Origin: Weissella viridescens
GTDB lineage: Bacteria > Bacillota > Bacilli > Lactobacillales > Lactobacillaceae
Direction of reading: 5' to 3'
Length of the DNA stretch: 42,324 bases
Assembly (NCBI RefSeq): GCF_001437355.1
Contig: NZ_JQBM01000003.1
Location: 151,020-193,343 of the forward strand
The first letter of the stretch is position 1, and each line of letters starts with the position of its first letter. Made by a program: the position numbers and the translations under genes. Positions 31,801 through 40,385 of this stretch are shown one piece after another. The notes beneath the pieces are model-generated. The model searched no databases, was not told the origin of the DNA, and was given only the letters and a program-made list of their open reading frames with translations.

Positions 31801-33988
31801 CCAAGAAAATAGTGTATTAAATTCATACAAGCGTATGGAGTCAGCTATCAATAAGTTCTACCAAAACAAAGAGGCGCAATCGCGAAAAGATTTACAAGTT
31901 TTGGTGAAAAATGGTGCAATGAGCCAAAAGGAAGCTGATAAATATTACGAGCGAAGTAAAAAGAACGATACCAAAGAGCAAAAAGCAAAAAAAGACTTAC
32001 TTAATGGTATGAAAAAGGACACCACGAATTATTATGCTCAATTGCAAAAGATTCATAGTGGCCAGGATAAAAAGCTTCAGGATATCGAAAAGAAGTACGG
32101 TAAGAGTTCTAAGCGATATAAGGATGAACAGCGGAAGTTGGAGCAAAAAGCTAATAAAAACTATCAAGATCGTTTAGTAAAAGATAATGATAAGTTCCAG
32201 AAAAACATTAATAAGATTGTTCGTTCAGCCAATACGAAACAGTTAGATATTCTTCACGACTTGCAGAAGAAAAAAAGTAAAATTTCACAATCGGAAATGA
32301 GGGATTCTATTGCGAAGTCTAACAAACAAAAGAATGTGCTCATTAAAGATGCTAATGAAACTTACCGAAAATCTACTGATAGTGCAAAAAAGAAGCGTGA
32401 TGAAACGATTCGTGCAGCTGATAAAGAATATTATGAGAATGGTAGTATTTCTAAAAAGCAACGTGATGATATTGTTGGAAAGGCTAACGACACTTATCAC
32501 AATTCTGTAGATGCTGCCAAAAAACAGAAGAACGAGTCTATCGGACACGCTACTGAACAGCATAATAAGGTTGTTGATCAAGCCACTAAACAAGCCCATG
32601 AGCATAAAAACGCTGTTGATGATGAAACAGGAAATGTTCTAGATGGTTGGAGTCAAATGTCGAGTGGATTAGCTGATGTCGTCAACGGGATTACTGGTGG
32701 TATTAATGGACTACTAAAGGTGATCGATAAAGACCATCCGTTGCATATTCCTAAATGGACACCAGGTAATTATGTTTCATCTAAGATACGCAATAAGGCG
32801 TATGGAGCTCATGCACTTGGTCATCAAGGGTTGCCAATTGATGAAATTGCGTTGGTTGGTGAAGAAGGATTCGAACTAGCTCACCATCCACAAAAAGGGT
32901 TGTTTGCTTTAGGCGTTAATGGACCCGAAGTTCGTCCGCTTGATGCGGGCACTTCAATTTTGCCGCATGACTTATCTAAGCAATTTATGGCGATGACTCA
33001 AGGCCTACCGGCCCACAAAGATGGTGTGGGTGGATTTATTGGTGATGCCTTTAGCTGGGCTAAAAACATGTTTAAAGACGCTGAGTCAATCCTTAATAAA
33101 GGACCCAAAAAGGCATTAGATATGGTTGAAGATAAGGTTGGCGTCAAAGGGTTTATTAATCAGTTTAGTCAAGCTGGTTCTGGCTTATTGGGATTTGCGC
33201 GTGGTGGTGTATCTACTGTTACAAATGCGTTATTGAAACGGATTAAAGGAATATTTGACAAGGCACAACAAGAAATTAATGCTAAAGACATTGGTGCTGG
33301 TGGGAACTGGCGCTCTCAAATTGAGAAAGCTGCTAAAGAAGCCCATGTAACACTAGGCTCAGGAGATATGCAAGCCATTATGGCGCGTATTAATAAAGAG
33401 TCGGGTGGTCGACAAAACATTAAGCAACAAATCTACGACATTAATACAGCTAATGGGAATCCTGCACAAGGACTATTGCAGTATATTCCGCCTACTTTTA
33501 GATCTTGGGCTGTGTCAGGGCATACGAATATCTTAAGTGGATATGATCAACTTATGGCCATGTTCAATGACTCTAATTGGGCGAGTGATATTCGAATGCC
33601 TGGTGGTTGGGGTCCCACGGGACATCGCCGTTTAGAAAATGGTGGTCTTACAACCAAGCACCAAATGGTTGAGATTAGTGAGAACAATCAACCTGAAATA
33701 ACGATTCCAATGGCAAAGGTCAAAGGGAGTCGTGGTTATGAACTACTTGGTCAAGCAGTGACAATGTTTGCAGCTAGAGACCAAATGGGGATGTCAAACG
33801 TTTCAAGTGATGCAGCAGTTAATGCTTTGAATAACAAGTTTGATAAGATGCTAAATTATTTAAGTTCAATTGCTGAGAACACGGGTAAGGAATCTGTTTC
33901 AAGGACCTATGTTGATCGTAATGAACTATGGCAAAAGCAAAGTTCAGATAAGCAGTTGTTTGAACGTCAAAATCTTAATTTCACATAG
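28883..33988 (+). CDS. Tape measure protein with lytic transglycosylase domain
   Basis: 1701 residues from ATG 28883 (AAGGAGG 6 bases upstream). N-terminal coiled coils (about 1-340, repeats of Q/K/E-rich heptads), TP901-type tape measure core (about 370-720), hydrophobic Gly/Ala segments (about 850-920, IGAGIGTGIGAFFGGPGG), a highly charged helical stretch (about 1050-1260), then an SLT-type domain at about 1472-1565 with INKESGG and GLLQYIPPTFRSWA. It sets tail length; at about 0.15 nm per residue, near 250 nm. The enzyme domain would open peptidoglycan during entry. Confidence 0.96.
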   Translation: MNILTSEMVSRVTLDTSHAQGALRDLQRESTATTREWKSMSSQLSAAGDQAGAASARMNGLGNTIANQKQKIEILQQGLQGVNRETKAGTSLYNYLQKELEKAERQLGSYDGQLKRASETDRYYQSGLASLTQKLQRNTDIMHIREQRLQAQGREEAAAKTHVDGLKNSQESLSGILKIQERELNRVASQSGKTSEEYHKQAMRVEETKKSLAETRAELKYYQSGLAGGEQKLKELNTALTHNNELYKANADRLELQGRHNASLQTKLARTKNAYATQNKELSEQREQLKRLESAQDRSNESLAKQRAEVAKSEAKLAGYGKEIKTVQREVDHLNPFGFSKMGQGMNALYQTSNKTFDSMHRGFQSVRNGAMNAALGIGVVGAASIKGAQMASELENQYKTTFNLLVTGGKKAAEAQKNVNKMQSEGKRMSVEYGVAQSKIADGYQELVKRGYSSEQALGSMKTMLQGARASGDDFTDVVHNSTAALESFGKKTDSVTGMAKNTKVVVNQMAFAADATATDFKSMGIAMEYTGATAHQSGLSLSETASAIGVLSNNGLEADKAGTGLRKAISSLQSPTKNATEALNGIGLSTKDFVDKSGKMKSMTEIFGMLNQHTEKLSKFQKGQLFHALFGATGEQAGAILSSNAKDLGELNKKVEESAKGQGYVADLAKKNMGSVKNELAQFKEAGNAALIMIGKEMLPVLREASVQLVKTFDSKEGQKGLRTLAHGVGFLAKSTADFVGFLGSHTHEVEAFGAVLGAMWGLKKVGQFIILVKDAKTALLELKAVSTAMDFIGGGSIGKIGKVAKGTQVATTATKGASSIGAATAGASEAEAVTSVAAKAAPALGKVLLRATATGVGGGVISGLMEATSKKPIHEKVGGTIGAGIGTGIGAFFGGPGGAMLGGTIGQKAGELWGNEVQKSLNKKPITPKISLHSQNSNMKRLEKQYNSFIGNLSKNTQLNPTISTKDLKTQENSVLNSYKRMESAINKFYQNKEAQSRKDLQVLVKNGAMSQKEADKYYERSKKNDTKEQKAKKDLLNGMKKDTTNYYAQLQKIHSGQDKKLQDIEKKYGKSSKRYKDEQRKLEQKANKNYQDRLVKDNDKFQKNINKIVRSANTKQLDILHDLQKKKSKISQSEMRDSIAKSNKQKNVLIKDANETYRKSTDSAKKKRDETIRAADKEYYENGSISKKQRDDIVGKANDTYHNSVDAAKKQKNESIGHATEQHNKVVDQATKQAHEHKNAVDDETGNVLDGWSQMSSGLADVVNGITGGINGLLKVIDKDHPLHIPKWTPGNYVSSKIRNKAYGAHALGHQGLPIDEIALVGEEGFELAHHPQKGLFALGVNGPEVRPLDAGTSILPHDLSKQFMAMTQGLPAHKDGVGGFIGDAFSWAKNMFKDAESILNKGPKKALDMVEDKVGVKGFINQFSQAGSGLLGFARGGVSTVTNALLKRIKGIFDKAQQEINAKDIGAGGNWRSQIEKAAKEAHVTLGSGDMQAIMARINKESGGRQNIKQQIYDINTANGNPAQGLLQYIPPTFRSWAVSGHTNILSGYDQLMAMFNDSNWASDIRMPGGWGPTGHRRLENGGLTTKHQMVEISENNQPEITIPMAKVKGSRGYELLGQAVTMFAARDQMGMSNVSSDAAVNALNNKFDKMLNYLSSIAENTGKESVSRTYVDRNELWQKQSSDKQLFERQNLNFT

Positions 33989-34002
33989 AGAGGAGTTTAT
34001 TT

Positions 34003-34818
34003 GTGAGTCATTTTTACATTAAACAAGTTGGTCAGGAAGAAATTGACCTGACACAGCGATTACCTTCATTAATTTATTTAGATGGTTTGTTTACACCTAA
34101 TTTCACGAATACCTATCAGGAGAACGTAGGAACTGATGGGAGTCAACTGACATCAGTCGCATTCGGTAAAGCCACTTTCGTTGCTAACTTTTTTATGCCG
34201 GCGACTGATTATCATGAGCATCAACTCATGCGACATGAATTTTATCGGCAATTTGCTCAAAGACCATTGTTACGTGTACGGACAAGCGATGATCCAGATA
34301 AGTGTTTTTATGGTCGACCAGTTAATTTTCCGTTAGATTCATTGGCAGATGGGAATAACGATTTTAAGATTCAAGTGACTTTTGAAGTGCCAAGTGGCTT
34401 TATGTACTCCGTGCGACGAAGCGACCAGATATCTGATGAGTCATTTGGTATGAATCTAGTGGACATATCACCCAGTTATGCACACAATGAGCGTGAGTTT
34501 ACAATCTATAATGCAAGTGATATTCAGATTGACCCATATTATCAGCGCCATGATTTGAAAATCAGCATGGCTATTGATGAATCAATTACGATAACGAATA
34601 AAACGAACGGCACACATTGGTCGTATAAGGGCAATTTGTCGGGAAAAACAAAAGTGGTCCTTGATGGGCTAGTAACTTACAAAGAGGGTAAACAGGATAG
34701 TGTAAACACTGATTTTGGGTTTATCAAACTAGAGACAGGTGAAAATGATATTGTTGTTTCGGGTGCAGCGACAATCCATGAAATCACATTCAGTTTTCCA
34801 TTTTTGTATTTGAGTTGA
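34003..34818 (+). CDS. Distal tail protein (Dit)
   Basis: 271 residues from GTG 34003 (AGGAG 8 bases upstream). Segments FYIKQVGQEEIDLTQRLPSL, DYHEHQLMRHEFYRQFAQRP, and IQVTFEVPSGFMYSV match the siphophage Dit/Sipho_tail family: an N-terminal ring domain and a C-terminal galectin-like part. Hub joining tube and baseplate. TGATG overlap with the next gene. Confidence 0.9.
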   Translation: MSHFYIKQVGQEEIDLTQRLPSLIYLDGLFTPNFTNTYQENVGTDGSQLTSVAFGKATFVANFFMPATDYHEHQLMRHEFYRQFAQRPLLRVRTSDDPDKCFYGRPVNFPLDSLADGNNDFKIQVTFEVPSGFMYSVRRSDQISDESFGMNLVDISPSYAHNEREFTIYNASDIQIDPYYQRHDLKISMAIDESITITNKTNGTHWSYKGNLSGKTKVVLDGLVTYKEGKQDSVNTDFGFIKLETGENDIVVSGAATIHEITFSFPFLYLS

Positions 34819-35924
34819 TGAATAACATGATACCAAAAGTTAAGGCACGGAACGGCACCCAAATCGAGCCCATGTCTTGCTTAATTTTTAATTCTTTTGA
34901 GTATGATGTGCAAGTTAACACGCAACGGCAAATTAGTTTTGTGGCCAGTGATGACCATAGCTTGGCTTATCGTTTGATTCAAGAAAATAACTTAGTTGAA
35001 TTTGACGGGCAGGATTATATTATTGAGCAAATTAACCGAGGTTATGTGAATGGATATGCAACTGTTAGTGTGACGGCACTACACATTTATACAGACAGTA
35101 ATCGAATCATTAAATATGAACAAAATTCAGGAGTTAAGACGTACAGTGTTCAAGACGTTTTGAATTTTTATTTTTCAGGTAATCGATTAGGATTTACTAC
35201 TCAAGTGGTTGGTGATTTTCCTAAGAAACAAATTGAAGGATTAGGTGGCAATTCAGCCTTTGAAGGGTTGGCTAAGATTGTGAGCACTTGGCCAGATGCA
35301 GTAATAGACCACGATAATAAGAAAATCGTTGTGTATCAGCATTCCCAAAAGGTCAAGCACCGCGGTAACCGATTGAGCTATGGCCATAATTCAGACAATA
35401 TTTCACTAAGCACAGATATCTCGCAAATGATTAATTCGTATTATGTAGAGGGTGGACGAAATGATAAAGATAAGCCTTATTTTCCGGCGCATTTGGTGAA
35501 AGATGAAGCTTCTATTGCTAAATATGGTGAATGGCCCGGTGGAATACTTTCTGATGACCGCTTCCATAATGCGCAGGAGATAGATGATTATGCGAGAAGT
35601 CATTTTATACTGGATCCCCCACTTAATATCACAGTAGATTATAAGGGACATGAACAGCCAACTTTGAACGAGTTAAAGCGGTTTGAAATTATTGAGTCTG
35701 GTTATGTAACTGATGTTGAAGTTGTGGGGTTTAGCTGTTTTCCATACGACCCCAGTCAAACGACCAAGGTAACGTTGAACAGCTTGAGAAAAACAATTCT
35801 GGACTACTTTAATGTGCAACGTAAGCAGCAGAAAGTTGTTGCATATGATAGTCAACAAATTAATCAACAAATTAAAAACACGCTCAATCAGGGATTGGCA
35901 TGGGACTGGAGGGGAAATGAATAA
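34818..35924 (+). CDS. Tail hub protein (Tal, gp27/gp44-like; prophage endopeptidase tail family)
   Basis: 368 residues from ATG 34818. The whole chain corresponds to the N-terminal structural part of Tal proteins (FEYDVQVNTQRQISFVASDD, YTDSNRIIKYEQ, VLNFYFSGNRLGFT, LSTDISQMINSYYVEGG). There is no C-terminal peptidase or hydrolase, so the wall-opening activity is probably in the tape measure. Forms the trimeric plug under Dit. Confidence 0.85.
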   Translation: MNNMIPKVKARNGTQIEPMSCLIFNSFEYDVQVNTQRQISFVASDDHSLAYRLIQENNLVEFDGQDYIIEQINRGYVNGYATVSVTALHIYTDSNRIIKYEQNSGVKTYSVQDVLNFYFSGNRLGFTTQVVGDFPKKQIEGLGGNSAFEGLAKIVSTWPDAVIDHDNKKIVVYQHSQKVKHRGNRLSYGHNSDNISLSTDISQMINSYYVEGGRNDKDKPYFPAHLVKDEASIAKYGEWPGGILSDDRFHNAQEIDDYARSHFILDPPLNITVDYKGHEQPTLNELKRFEIIESGYVTDVEVVGFSCFPYDPSQTTKVTLNSLRKTILDYFNVQRKQQKVVAYDSQQINQQIKNTLNQGLAWDWRGNE

Positions 35925-36282
35925 GATACCGAGTCGTATGACTGTGACACCATCAGGTTCACAATTTGGAGTAGATCCATATTATGGAGTGTGGGGGCGT
36001 ATTAATGGAGTACAAAGGAATATGGTTCAACCTGATGGCGTACATTTGATGCCAGAAGATTTTAGCGATATATCTTTGCCAGCCATTAATTTTATTGATG
36101 ATCAAGGTGTTACCCATCAGCTCTCCATTACAAGCAACCAGCTGCTAACAATTGATGATGAAAGTATTTTCGATTTAAAAGGAAATAGTTTGTGTCTAAG
36201 TAGTCCGAATGGACAAAAGTATCGGTTGAAAGTTAGCAATACGGGAGAATTAGGCACTGAGAAGGTGGAAGAACCAGTATGA
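35917..36282 (+). CDS. Hypothetical tail/baseplate protein
   Basis: 121 residues from ATG 35917, with GGAGGGG just upstream inside the Tal gene; the longer open frame before it is spurious. Beta-rich (FGVDPYYGVWGRINGVQRNM, FDLKGNSLCLSSPNGQKYRL). Overlaps Tal by 8 bases and the next gene by 4. A baseplate role is inferred from place only. Confidence 0.65.
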   Translation: MNKIPSRMTVTPSGSQFGVDPYYGVWGRINGVQRNMVQPDGVHLMPEDFSDISLPAINFIDDQGVTHQLSITSNQLLTIDDESIFDLKGNSLCLSSPNGQKYRLKVSNTGELGTEKVEEPV

Positions 36283-36653
36283 ACATAGTTAACTACAATA
36301 AAAAGTTGAATGAGGTTGTTAAACGCGTAGTCCATTTACAACTAAATGATAGTGAAGCGTACCCAGAAGTTAAAATTACAAGTGAAAATGATTTGAAAGC
36401 CTTTCTAGAAATGGAACAGGCTTTTAATTTTGTCATTGGTAAAATTAACGAATTAGTTTTAAACACACAGTCACAGGGGTGGGTGAATTTTCAAACAGGA
36501 TTAGGACTTATGACGATGCAACCCATTAAATTAAGCTCGCTTAAATTTTTAGATGATGACCTAATAGCACAGCAAACTTTCCAAAAAATGGAGCAAAAGT
36601 TAAACGAGATACAAGCAATGTACAACGATTATGGTGTACAGAAGGAGGAATAA
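36279..36653 (+). CDS. Hypothetical baseplate-associated protein
   Basis: 124 residues, helical (LNEVVKRVVHLQLND, LKAFLEMEQAFNFVIGKINE). ATG overlaps the previous stop (ATGAAC). No family recognised with confidence. Set between Tal and the BppU-like gene, so probably a baseplate or receptor-binding accessory. Confidence 0.6.
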   Translation: MNIVNYNKKLNEVVKRVVHLQLNDSEAYPEVKITSENDLKAFLEMEQAFNFVIGKINELVLNTQSQGWVNFQTGLGLMTMQPIKLSSLKFLDDDLIAQQTFQKMEQKLNEIQAMYNDYGVQKEE

Positions 36654-38021
36654 ATGGCAACTAAAGAAGAAGCAGTCATTCCGCTAGTTAAGCAGGGGGT
36701 TTATGGCATTTTAAATACCACACTCACGTCTGACGATACAATGTGGTTTGACGAAATGAGTGGCGATTTGGGAGATGCTGGTCGAACAGTTTATTTAGCG
36801 ATTAAAGCCAGAGCTGCTAGTAATGATCCAAAAGCACCGCTTGTCCCAATGAACATGACCGGACGTGATGTACGTTTAGTTGGGCATGATGCCCAGGGCG
36901 TTTTTAAGAGTGTGGGTTTGGCGACAAAAATCGTTGATGCAACTGCCGGTTTAGTGGAAATGACTTTGCCACGTGCTTTATATCAAGCGGTTGGAGCATA
37001 CCAAAATGCTGAATTTGAGATTTATGAAAAGCAAGGTAATACAAAAGTTTCATCTGTTCGAGTAGGCTTTGAAGTCTATAATAATCATGCCCACATGACC
37101 ACAGGCGAGAGTGAGATGTATGTTGATGAGTTTGATAAATTAAAGCTCAAACTTGAAGCAGCCACTGCTGATGAAATTGACAAGCTAAATCAAAAATTTG
37201 GTGATCTCATTGCACAAGTTTCAATTGCCAAGAATAACGCCGACGCATTAAAGCAATTACTCGCAACATGGACTCAAAATATTGCAGATAAGTCAGTCGC
37301 TTTGTTGAATGGTGATAATCAGTTCACCGGTAAAAATAATAGCTTCACATATCCAGTTAGTGGTTTTATGACAGGGATTACAAATAAAATTTATACAGTA
37401 AATGACCCTAACCAGGACGTTAATGATATTAATAAGCTGCGTAATTTACCGGAAGCAACAACTACCGTTGATTATTATTCAAATAACGGCACATTGAATA
37501 ATCCTATGGGTAGTAATTACTTTGCGGTTGAAACCCGAAAAATCACTAGGGACACGGCTTTTCAAACCATTACCAATATGAATTTGGTTGATGGTGAGAC
37601 TAAAACGCGAACAGTTCAAGCTATGACTTCTCAGCCTGTATTTGGTAATTGGTATACAACGGCAAAGTGGACTCCTTGGCGTACGTTAGTGCCTTACTTA
37701 GATAAGCAGTTCACAGTAGGCAATGTCGCACCTATGTATCGCATTGACGGTAATTTGGTGCATATTAAAGGCGATTTAACACCAGCTAAAACATTGCCTA
37801 ATAAGGATGTTACGACAGCCTATACAATGTTTGACAATTTGCCTTTTGATTTTGCTAATGCGCAAGTCCGCATTCAAGTCGGTTCAGGTTTGACTACCTT
37901 TGCGTTATTTACATCGGGGAAACACATGGAGATGCAAAAATATTCATCTGGAGGCCAACTAGTGCCGATTAATGAAGGCGGTTATATTGGGATGAGTGGC
38001 GTATTTAGTTTAGAAAATTAG
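36654..38021 (+). CDS. BppU-like baseplate/receptor-binding protein
   Basis: 455 residues. The first 150 resemble the BppU N-terminal Ig-like domain (GVYGILNTTLTSDDTMWFDE, MTGRDVRLVGHDAQGVFKSV). A helical stalk follows (FDKLKLKLEAATADEIDKLN, about 160-225). The C-terminal region (about 230-455) is beta-rich, aromatic and Asn/Thr-rich, as in receptor-binding heads. Probably binds the host wall saccharide and fixes host range. AAGGAGG upstream. Confidence 0.8.
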   Translation: MATKEEAVIPLVKQGVYGILNTTLTSDDTMWFDEMSGDLGDAGRTVYLAIKARAASNDPKAPLVPMNMTGRDVRLVGHDAQGVFKSVGLATKIVDATAGLVEMTLPRALYQAVGAYQNAEFEIYEKQGNTKVSSVRVGFEVYNNHAHMTTGESEMYVDEFDKLKLKLEAATADEIDKLNQKFGDLIAQVSIAKNNADALKQLLATWTQNIADKSVALLNGDNQFTGKNNSFTYPVSGFMTGITNKIYTVNDPNQDVNDINKLRNLPEATTTVDYYSNNGTLNNPMGSNYFAVETRKITRDTAFQTITNMNLVDGETKTRTVQAMTSQPVFGNWYTTAKWTPWRTLVPYLDKQFTVGNVAPMYRIDGNLVHIKGDLTPAKTLPNKDVTTAYTMFDNLPFDFANAQVRIQVGSGLTTFALFTSGKHMEMQKYSSGGQLVPINEGGYIGMSGVFSLEN

Positions 38022-38030
38022 GGGAGAATA

Positions 38031-38432
38031 ATGACATTTCAAATTTACAATAAAAAACTTGGATTTTGGGTGAACGAAAGTGATTTCCCTACGCAAGACT
38101 CTAATTTTGGGAATACGGAAGTTCCTTTACCAGGCGAAGTTGGTCAGGGAATCACTTACGCCTTTGATGAAAGTATTCAAATGTGGCGTTCTTATACTGC
38201 GGAACAATGGGAGAACTACTTAGCAAAGAAGATGACACGTCTACCGGATAATGATGAGCAATTCAAAGCAATGGTAACGGAGCAACTGTTAAGTCTATCT
38301 AAGTCCGTGCTTAGCGCGTCAACCCAGCTCGCGTTGACGACACGTTCGGTCACAGAATTACAAACACAATTAAAGCAACTAACAGAGGCAAAGCAACTCA
38401 CAGCGGCAAAGGAGGAAGCACAGCATGTTTGA
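38031..38432 (+). CDS. Hypothetical baseplate/tail accessory protein
   Basis: 133 residues. N-terminal compact part (FQIYNKKLGFWVNESDFPTQ, DESIQMWRSYTAEQWENYLA) and a C-terminal coiled coil (VTELQTQLKQLTEAKQLTAA). Overlaps the XkdX gene by 8 bases. This kind of gene commonly sits between receptor-binding and XkdX genes in LAB phages; function unknown. Confidence 0.65.
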   Translation: MTFQIYNKKLGFWVNESDFPTQDSNFGNTEVPLPGEVGQGITYAFDESIQMWRSYTAEQWENYLAKKMTRLPDNDEQFKAMVTEQLLSLSKSVLSASTQLALTTRSVTELQTQLKQLTEAKQLTAAKEEAQHV

Positions 38433-38610
38433 TTTATATAACAATCTGTACAAGTACGGTCTAATGAAGGCAAGCGACATTAAAGATATGGTGATATATT
38501 TACCAGCGTTTGGTTTGACACCATTAGATTATGAAAAGATCACAGGGAAATCTTGGACTGACGAAGAAGCTAAGACTACTGAAGAAGCTAAGGCACCGAC
38601 ACAATCTTAA
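38425..38610 (+). CDS. XkdX-family protein
   Basis: 61 residues. The core LYNNLYKYGLMKASDIKDMV (4-23) and LTPLDYEKITGKSW match XkdX. The acidic tail carries an imperfect 18-base repeat (EEAKTT-EEAK). Small late protein at the end of the tail module in many Firmicutes phages; role unknown. Confidence 0.88.
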   Translation: MFDLYNNLYKYGLMKASDIKDMVIYLPAFGLTPLDYEKITGKSWTDEEAKTTEEAKAPTQS

Positions 38611-38655
38611 TGATGTAGCCTCTTTAATTTAAATGAAACACGGAGGAATACGATA

Positions 38656-38865
38656 TTGAATTTTTGGCCACATGATGCAATCGGTTGGCTTGCGGTTATT
38701 GTGCCTAGTCTTGGGGCGCTAGGCTGGATATTGAACATTTATGTCAAAGAACCACTTGATCGCTTAACAACACAATTTGAAAAAATGAAAGATGATACAG
38801 ACGCACGTTTAGAAGATCATGAACGCCGTATAATGTTTCTTGAAAAAGAAGGGAGAGGTCTTTAA
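38656..38865 (+). CDS. Membrane protein with coiled-coil tail, pre-holin position
   Basis: 69 residues from TTG 38656 (GGAGG 9 bases upstream). One N-terminal hydrophobic helix (IGWLAVIVPSLGALGWILNI, 9-28) and a charged coiled coil to the end (QFEKMKDDTDARLEDHERRI). This type of gene directly precedes holin and lysin in LAB phages and may assist lysis. No catalytic features. Confidence 0.65.
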   Translation: MNFWPHDAIGWLAVIVPSLGALGWILNIYVKEPLDRLTTQFEKMKDDTDARLEDHERRIMFLEKEGRGL

Positions 38866-38866
38866 A

Positions 38867-39145
38867 GTGAATCAATTAATTACAACCACATCGCTTATGA
38901 CGCCTGTTTTAACTTGGGCTATCACGCAAGCGATTAGTAAAACGCCACTGAATAATCGGTGGTTGCCCCTATTAAGTTTATTGATTGGTCTATTGACAGG
39001 TCTATTTGTTGGGTACTTTGTAGACCCAGCACACTTAATGATGAATGTCACATTAGGAGCCTTCGGAGGAGCTAATGCAACATGGTTAGATCAATTTGTA
39101 AAACAAACATTTAAGGGAGAAACAGATGAACAAAAATTTAAGTAA
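38867..39145 (+). CDS. Holin
   Basis: 92 residues from GTG 38867 (AGAGG 9 bases upstream; the ORF also opens at ATG 38840 inside the previous gene). Three hydrophobic stretches (about 8-24, 30-52 and 58-78: LLPLLSLLIGLLTGLFVGYF-like) and a short charged tail, as in A118/Hol44-type holins. The end overlaps the endolysin gene by 20 bases. Forms membrane lesions that trigger lysis. Confidence 0.8.
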   Translation: MNQLITTTSLMTPVLTWAITQAISKTPLNNRWLPLLSLLIGLLTGLFVGYFVDPAHLMMNVTLGAFGGANATWLDQFVKQTFKGETDEQKFK

Positions 39146-40226
39146 GGCTGTCCTGGTGGCAGCCTTTTTATTTGGCACCGGTTTAGGTGTTTCAGACGGT
39201 CATGCAGATAGTTACGTGACAGATGTATCTAGCTATCAGGGCGTCATGAACTACAAGTCTAATGGATTTAATGGTGTCATCATTAAAGCCGGTGGTGGCG
39301 AGGGTACAACAGGTAACTATGTGAATCCATATGTTGGTGCACAACAAGCAGAAGCACGACGAGAAGGCATTCAACATGGATTCTACTACTACTTAACTAG
39401 CCATTTAAGTCCTGAACAACAAGCACGTCAGTTCTACAATATTTTAGGACCAGAAGATGCTCGGAATAAAGATATTCCAGTATTTGTGGACGTTGAAGAA
39501 AATGCTTGGGACGGTAACCACTTCCGTGGTGATGAACCAAAGCGCTTTATGGATGCGTTTTATCGCTTATCTGGTAAGAAGGTTAATGTGTATATGAACT
39601 TTGAAATGGCGACAGGTATGCACGGCCGTTTTGAATGGTCAGATATCAAGGACGCCAAATTGTGGTTAGCCTTATATCCTAGTGCAAACAACACCCAATA
39701 TTACGGGCAAGCCTGGGCTAATCAAAAGTTTGCACAAATTCCATGGTTTAAAACTGTAGATATGTGGCAATACGGAGATGGTGGCGGTTTTGACCGTAAC
39801 ATGCAATATGGAGACTGGAAAAATTTGACGGGACATAAGTACACGCCAAGTAATCCAGTGCCTAAGACGACTCCACCGGCACAAAAGCCAAAACCAAAGC
39901 CAGCTACTCAAAAATATGCGACGTTTAATAACGTCTATGTCGTGAATAAGTGGATTAAATGGAATAACAAGTGGTATGTGACAAACAACGACTTTAGTAT
40001 TCCAATTGAAGACTACAATAATTGGATCCCAGCAGGACCTGTTACTTTGACAGATCGTTACGGTCATAAGTTGAAAAATCAACTTGGCCAAGGTAATAAC
40101 GGAAAGATGGAGTTCTTTACTTTGAATGGCAAGTATAAAGTGCTAGCTCAAGACGGTGACAACATCAAGCTTGAAATTGGTGGGGAACCAGTCTGGTTGA
40201 AAAGTGAGTTTGTAAAAATTAAATAG
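39126..40226 (+). CDS. Endolysin: GH25 muramidase with signal peptide
   Basis: 366 residues. Residues 1-27 form a signal peptide (basic start, VLVAAFLFGTGLGV core, cleavage likely after GHA). GH25 domain at about 30-235: D33 (TDVSSYQG), D122 and E124 (FVDVEENA). A Pro/Lys linker (245-262) and a C-terminal wall-binding SH3b-like domain (about 265-366) follow. It hydrolyses peptidoglycan. The signal peptide implies Sec export and activation when the membrane is collapsed, as described for Oenococcus phage fOg44. Confidence 0.94.
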   Translation: MNKNLSKAVLVAAFLFGTGLGVSDGHADSYVTDVSSYQGVMNYKSNGFNGVIIKAGGGEGTTGNYVNPYVGAQQAEARREGIQHGFYYYLTSHLSPEQQARQFYNILGPEDARNKDIPVFVDVEENAWDGNHFRGDEPKRFMDAFYRLSGKKVNVYMNFEMATGMHGRFEWSDIKDAKLWLALYPSANNTQYYGQAWANQKFAQIPWFKTVDMWQYGDGGGFDRNMQYGDWKNLTGHKYTPSNPVPKTTPPAQKPKPKPATQKYATFNNVYVVNKWIKWNNKWYVTNNDFSIPIEDYNNWIPAGPVTLTDRYGHKLKNQLGQGNNGKMEFFTLNGKYKVLAQDGDNIKLEIGGEPVWLKSEFVKIK

Positions 40227-40239
40227 AGTGTGGTATAGT
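40210..40239 (+). promoter_or_regulatory. Extended -10 promoter at the end of the endolysin gene
   Basis: TTGTAA (40210-40215), 18 bases, TATAGT (40234-40239), with TG one base before the -10 box. It lies across the endolysin stop and points into three successive hairpins rather than into a gene. Confidence 0.5.
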
Positions 40240-40242
40240 TTT

Positions 40243-40355
40243 ATTTCTGTGATATTTCTAAACACACAGAAATGCTCATATTCCGTCTACCCTCGGAATA
40301 AAGCAAAAGCCCTAGTAGGTAATCATAACTGGTTACTTACTAGGGCTTTTTTATT
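40243..40355 (+). ncRNA. Candidate structured small RNA of three stem-loops
   Basis: Three perfect or near-perfect hairpins follow each other: ATTTCTGTG/CACAGAAAT (40243-40251 with 40265-40273), TATTCCG/CGGAATA (40279-40285 with 40294-40300), and the 17-bp terminator stem (40306-40349) with its T-run. No reading frame of note. The first start base predicted from the promoter falls at about 40246, so the first stem may lose a few pairs. It could also be a compound terminator for the late transcript. I do not recognise the family. Confidence 0.4.
40306..40355 (+). terminator. Strong terminator after the lysis genes
   Basis: A 17-bp stem begins AAAGCCCTAGTA (40306) and closes with TACTAGGGCTTT (to 40349), with one wobble, then a T-rich tail. 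Ends the late operon. Very similar to the terminator at 42098-42150. Confidence 0.9.
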
Positions 40356-40385
40356 TTATGTGTAGTTATGGATTTATCTGAATTT

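Noticed and set aside
39672..40091. 139-codon minus-strand frame within the endolysin gene
   Set aside because: Antisense shadow of a clearly coding GH25 gene, no start signals.
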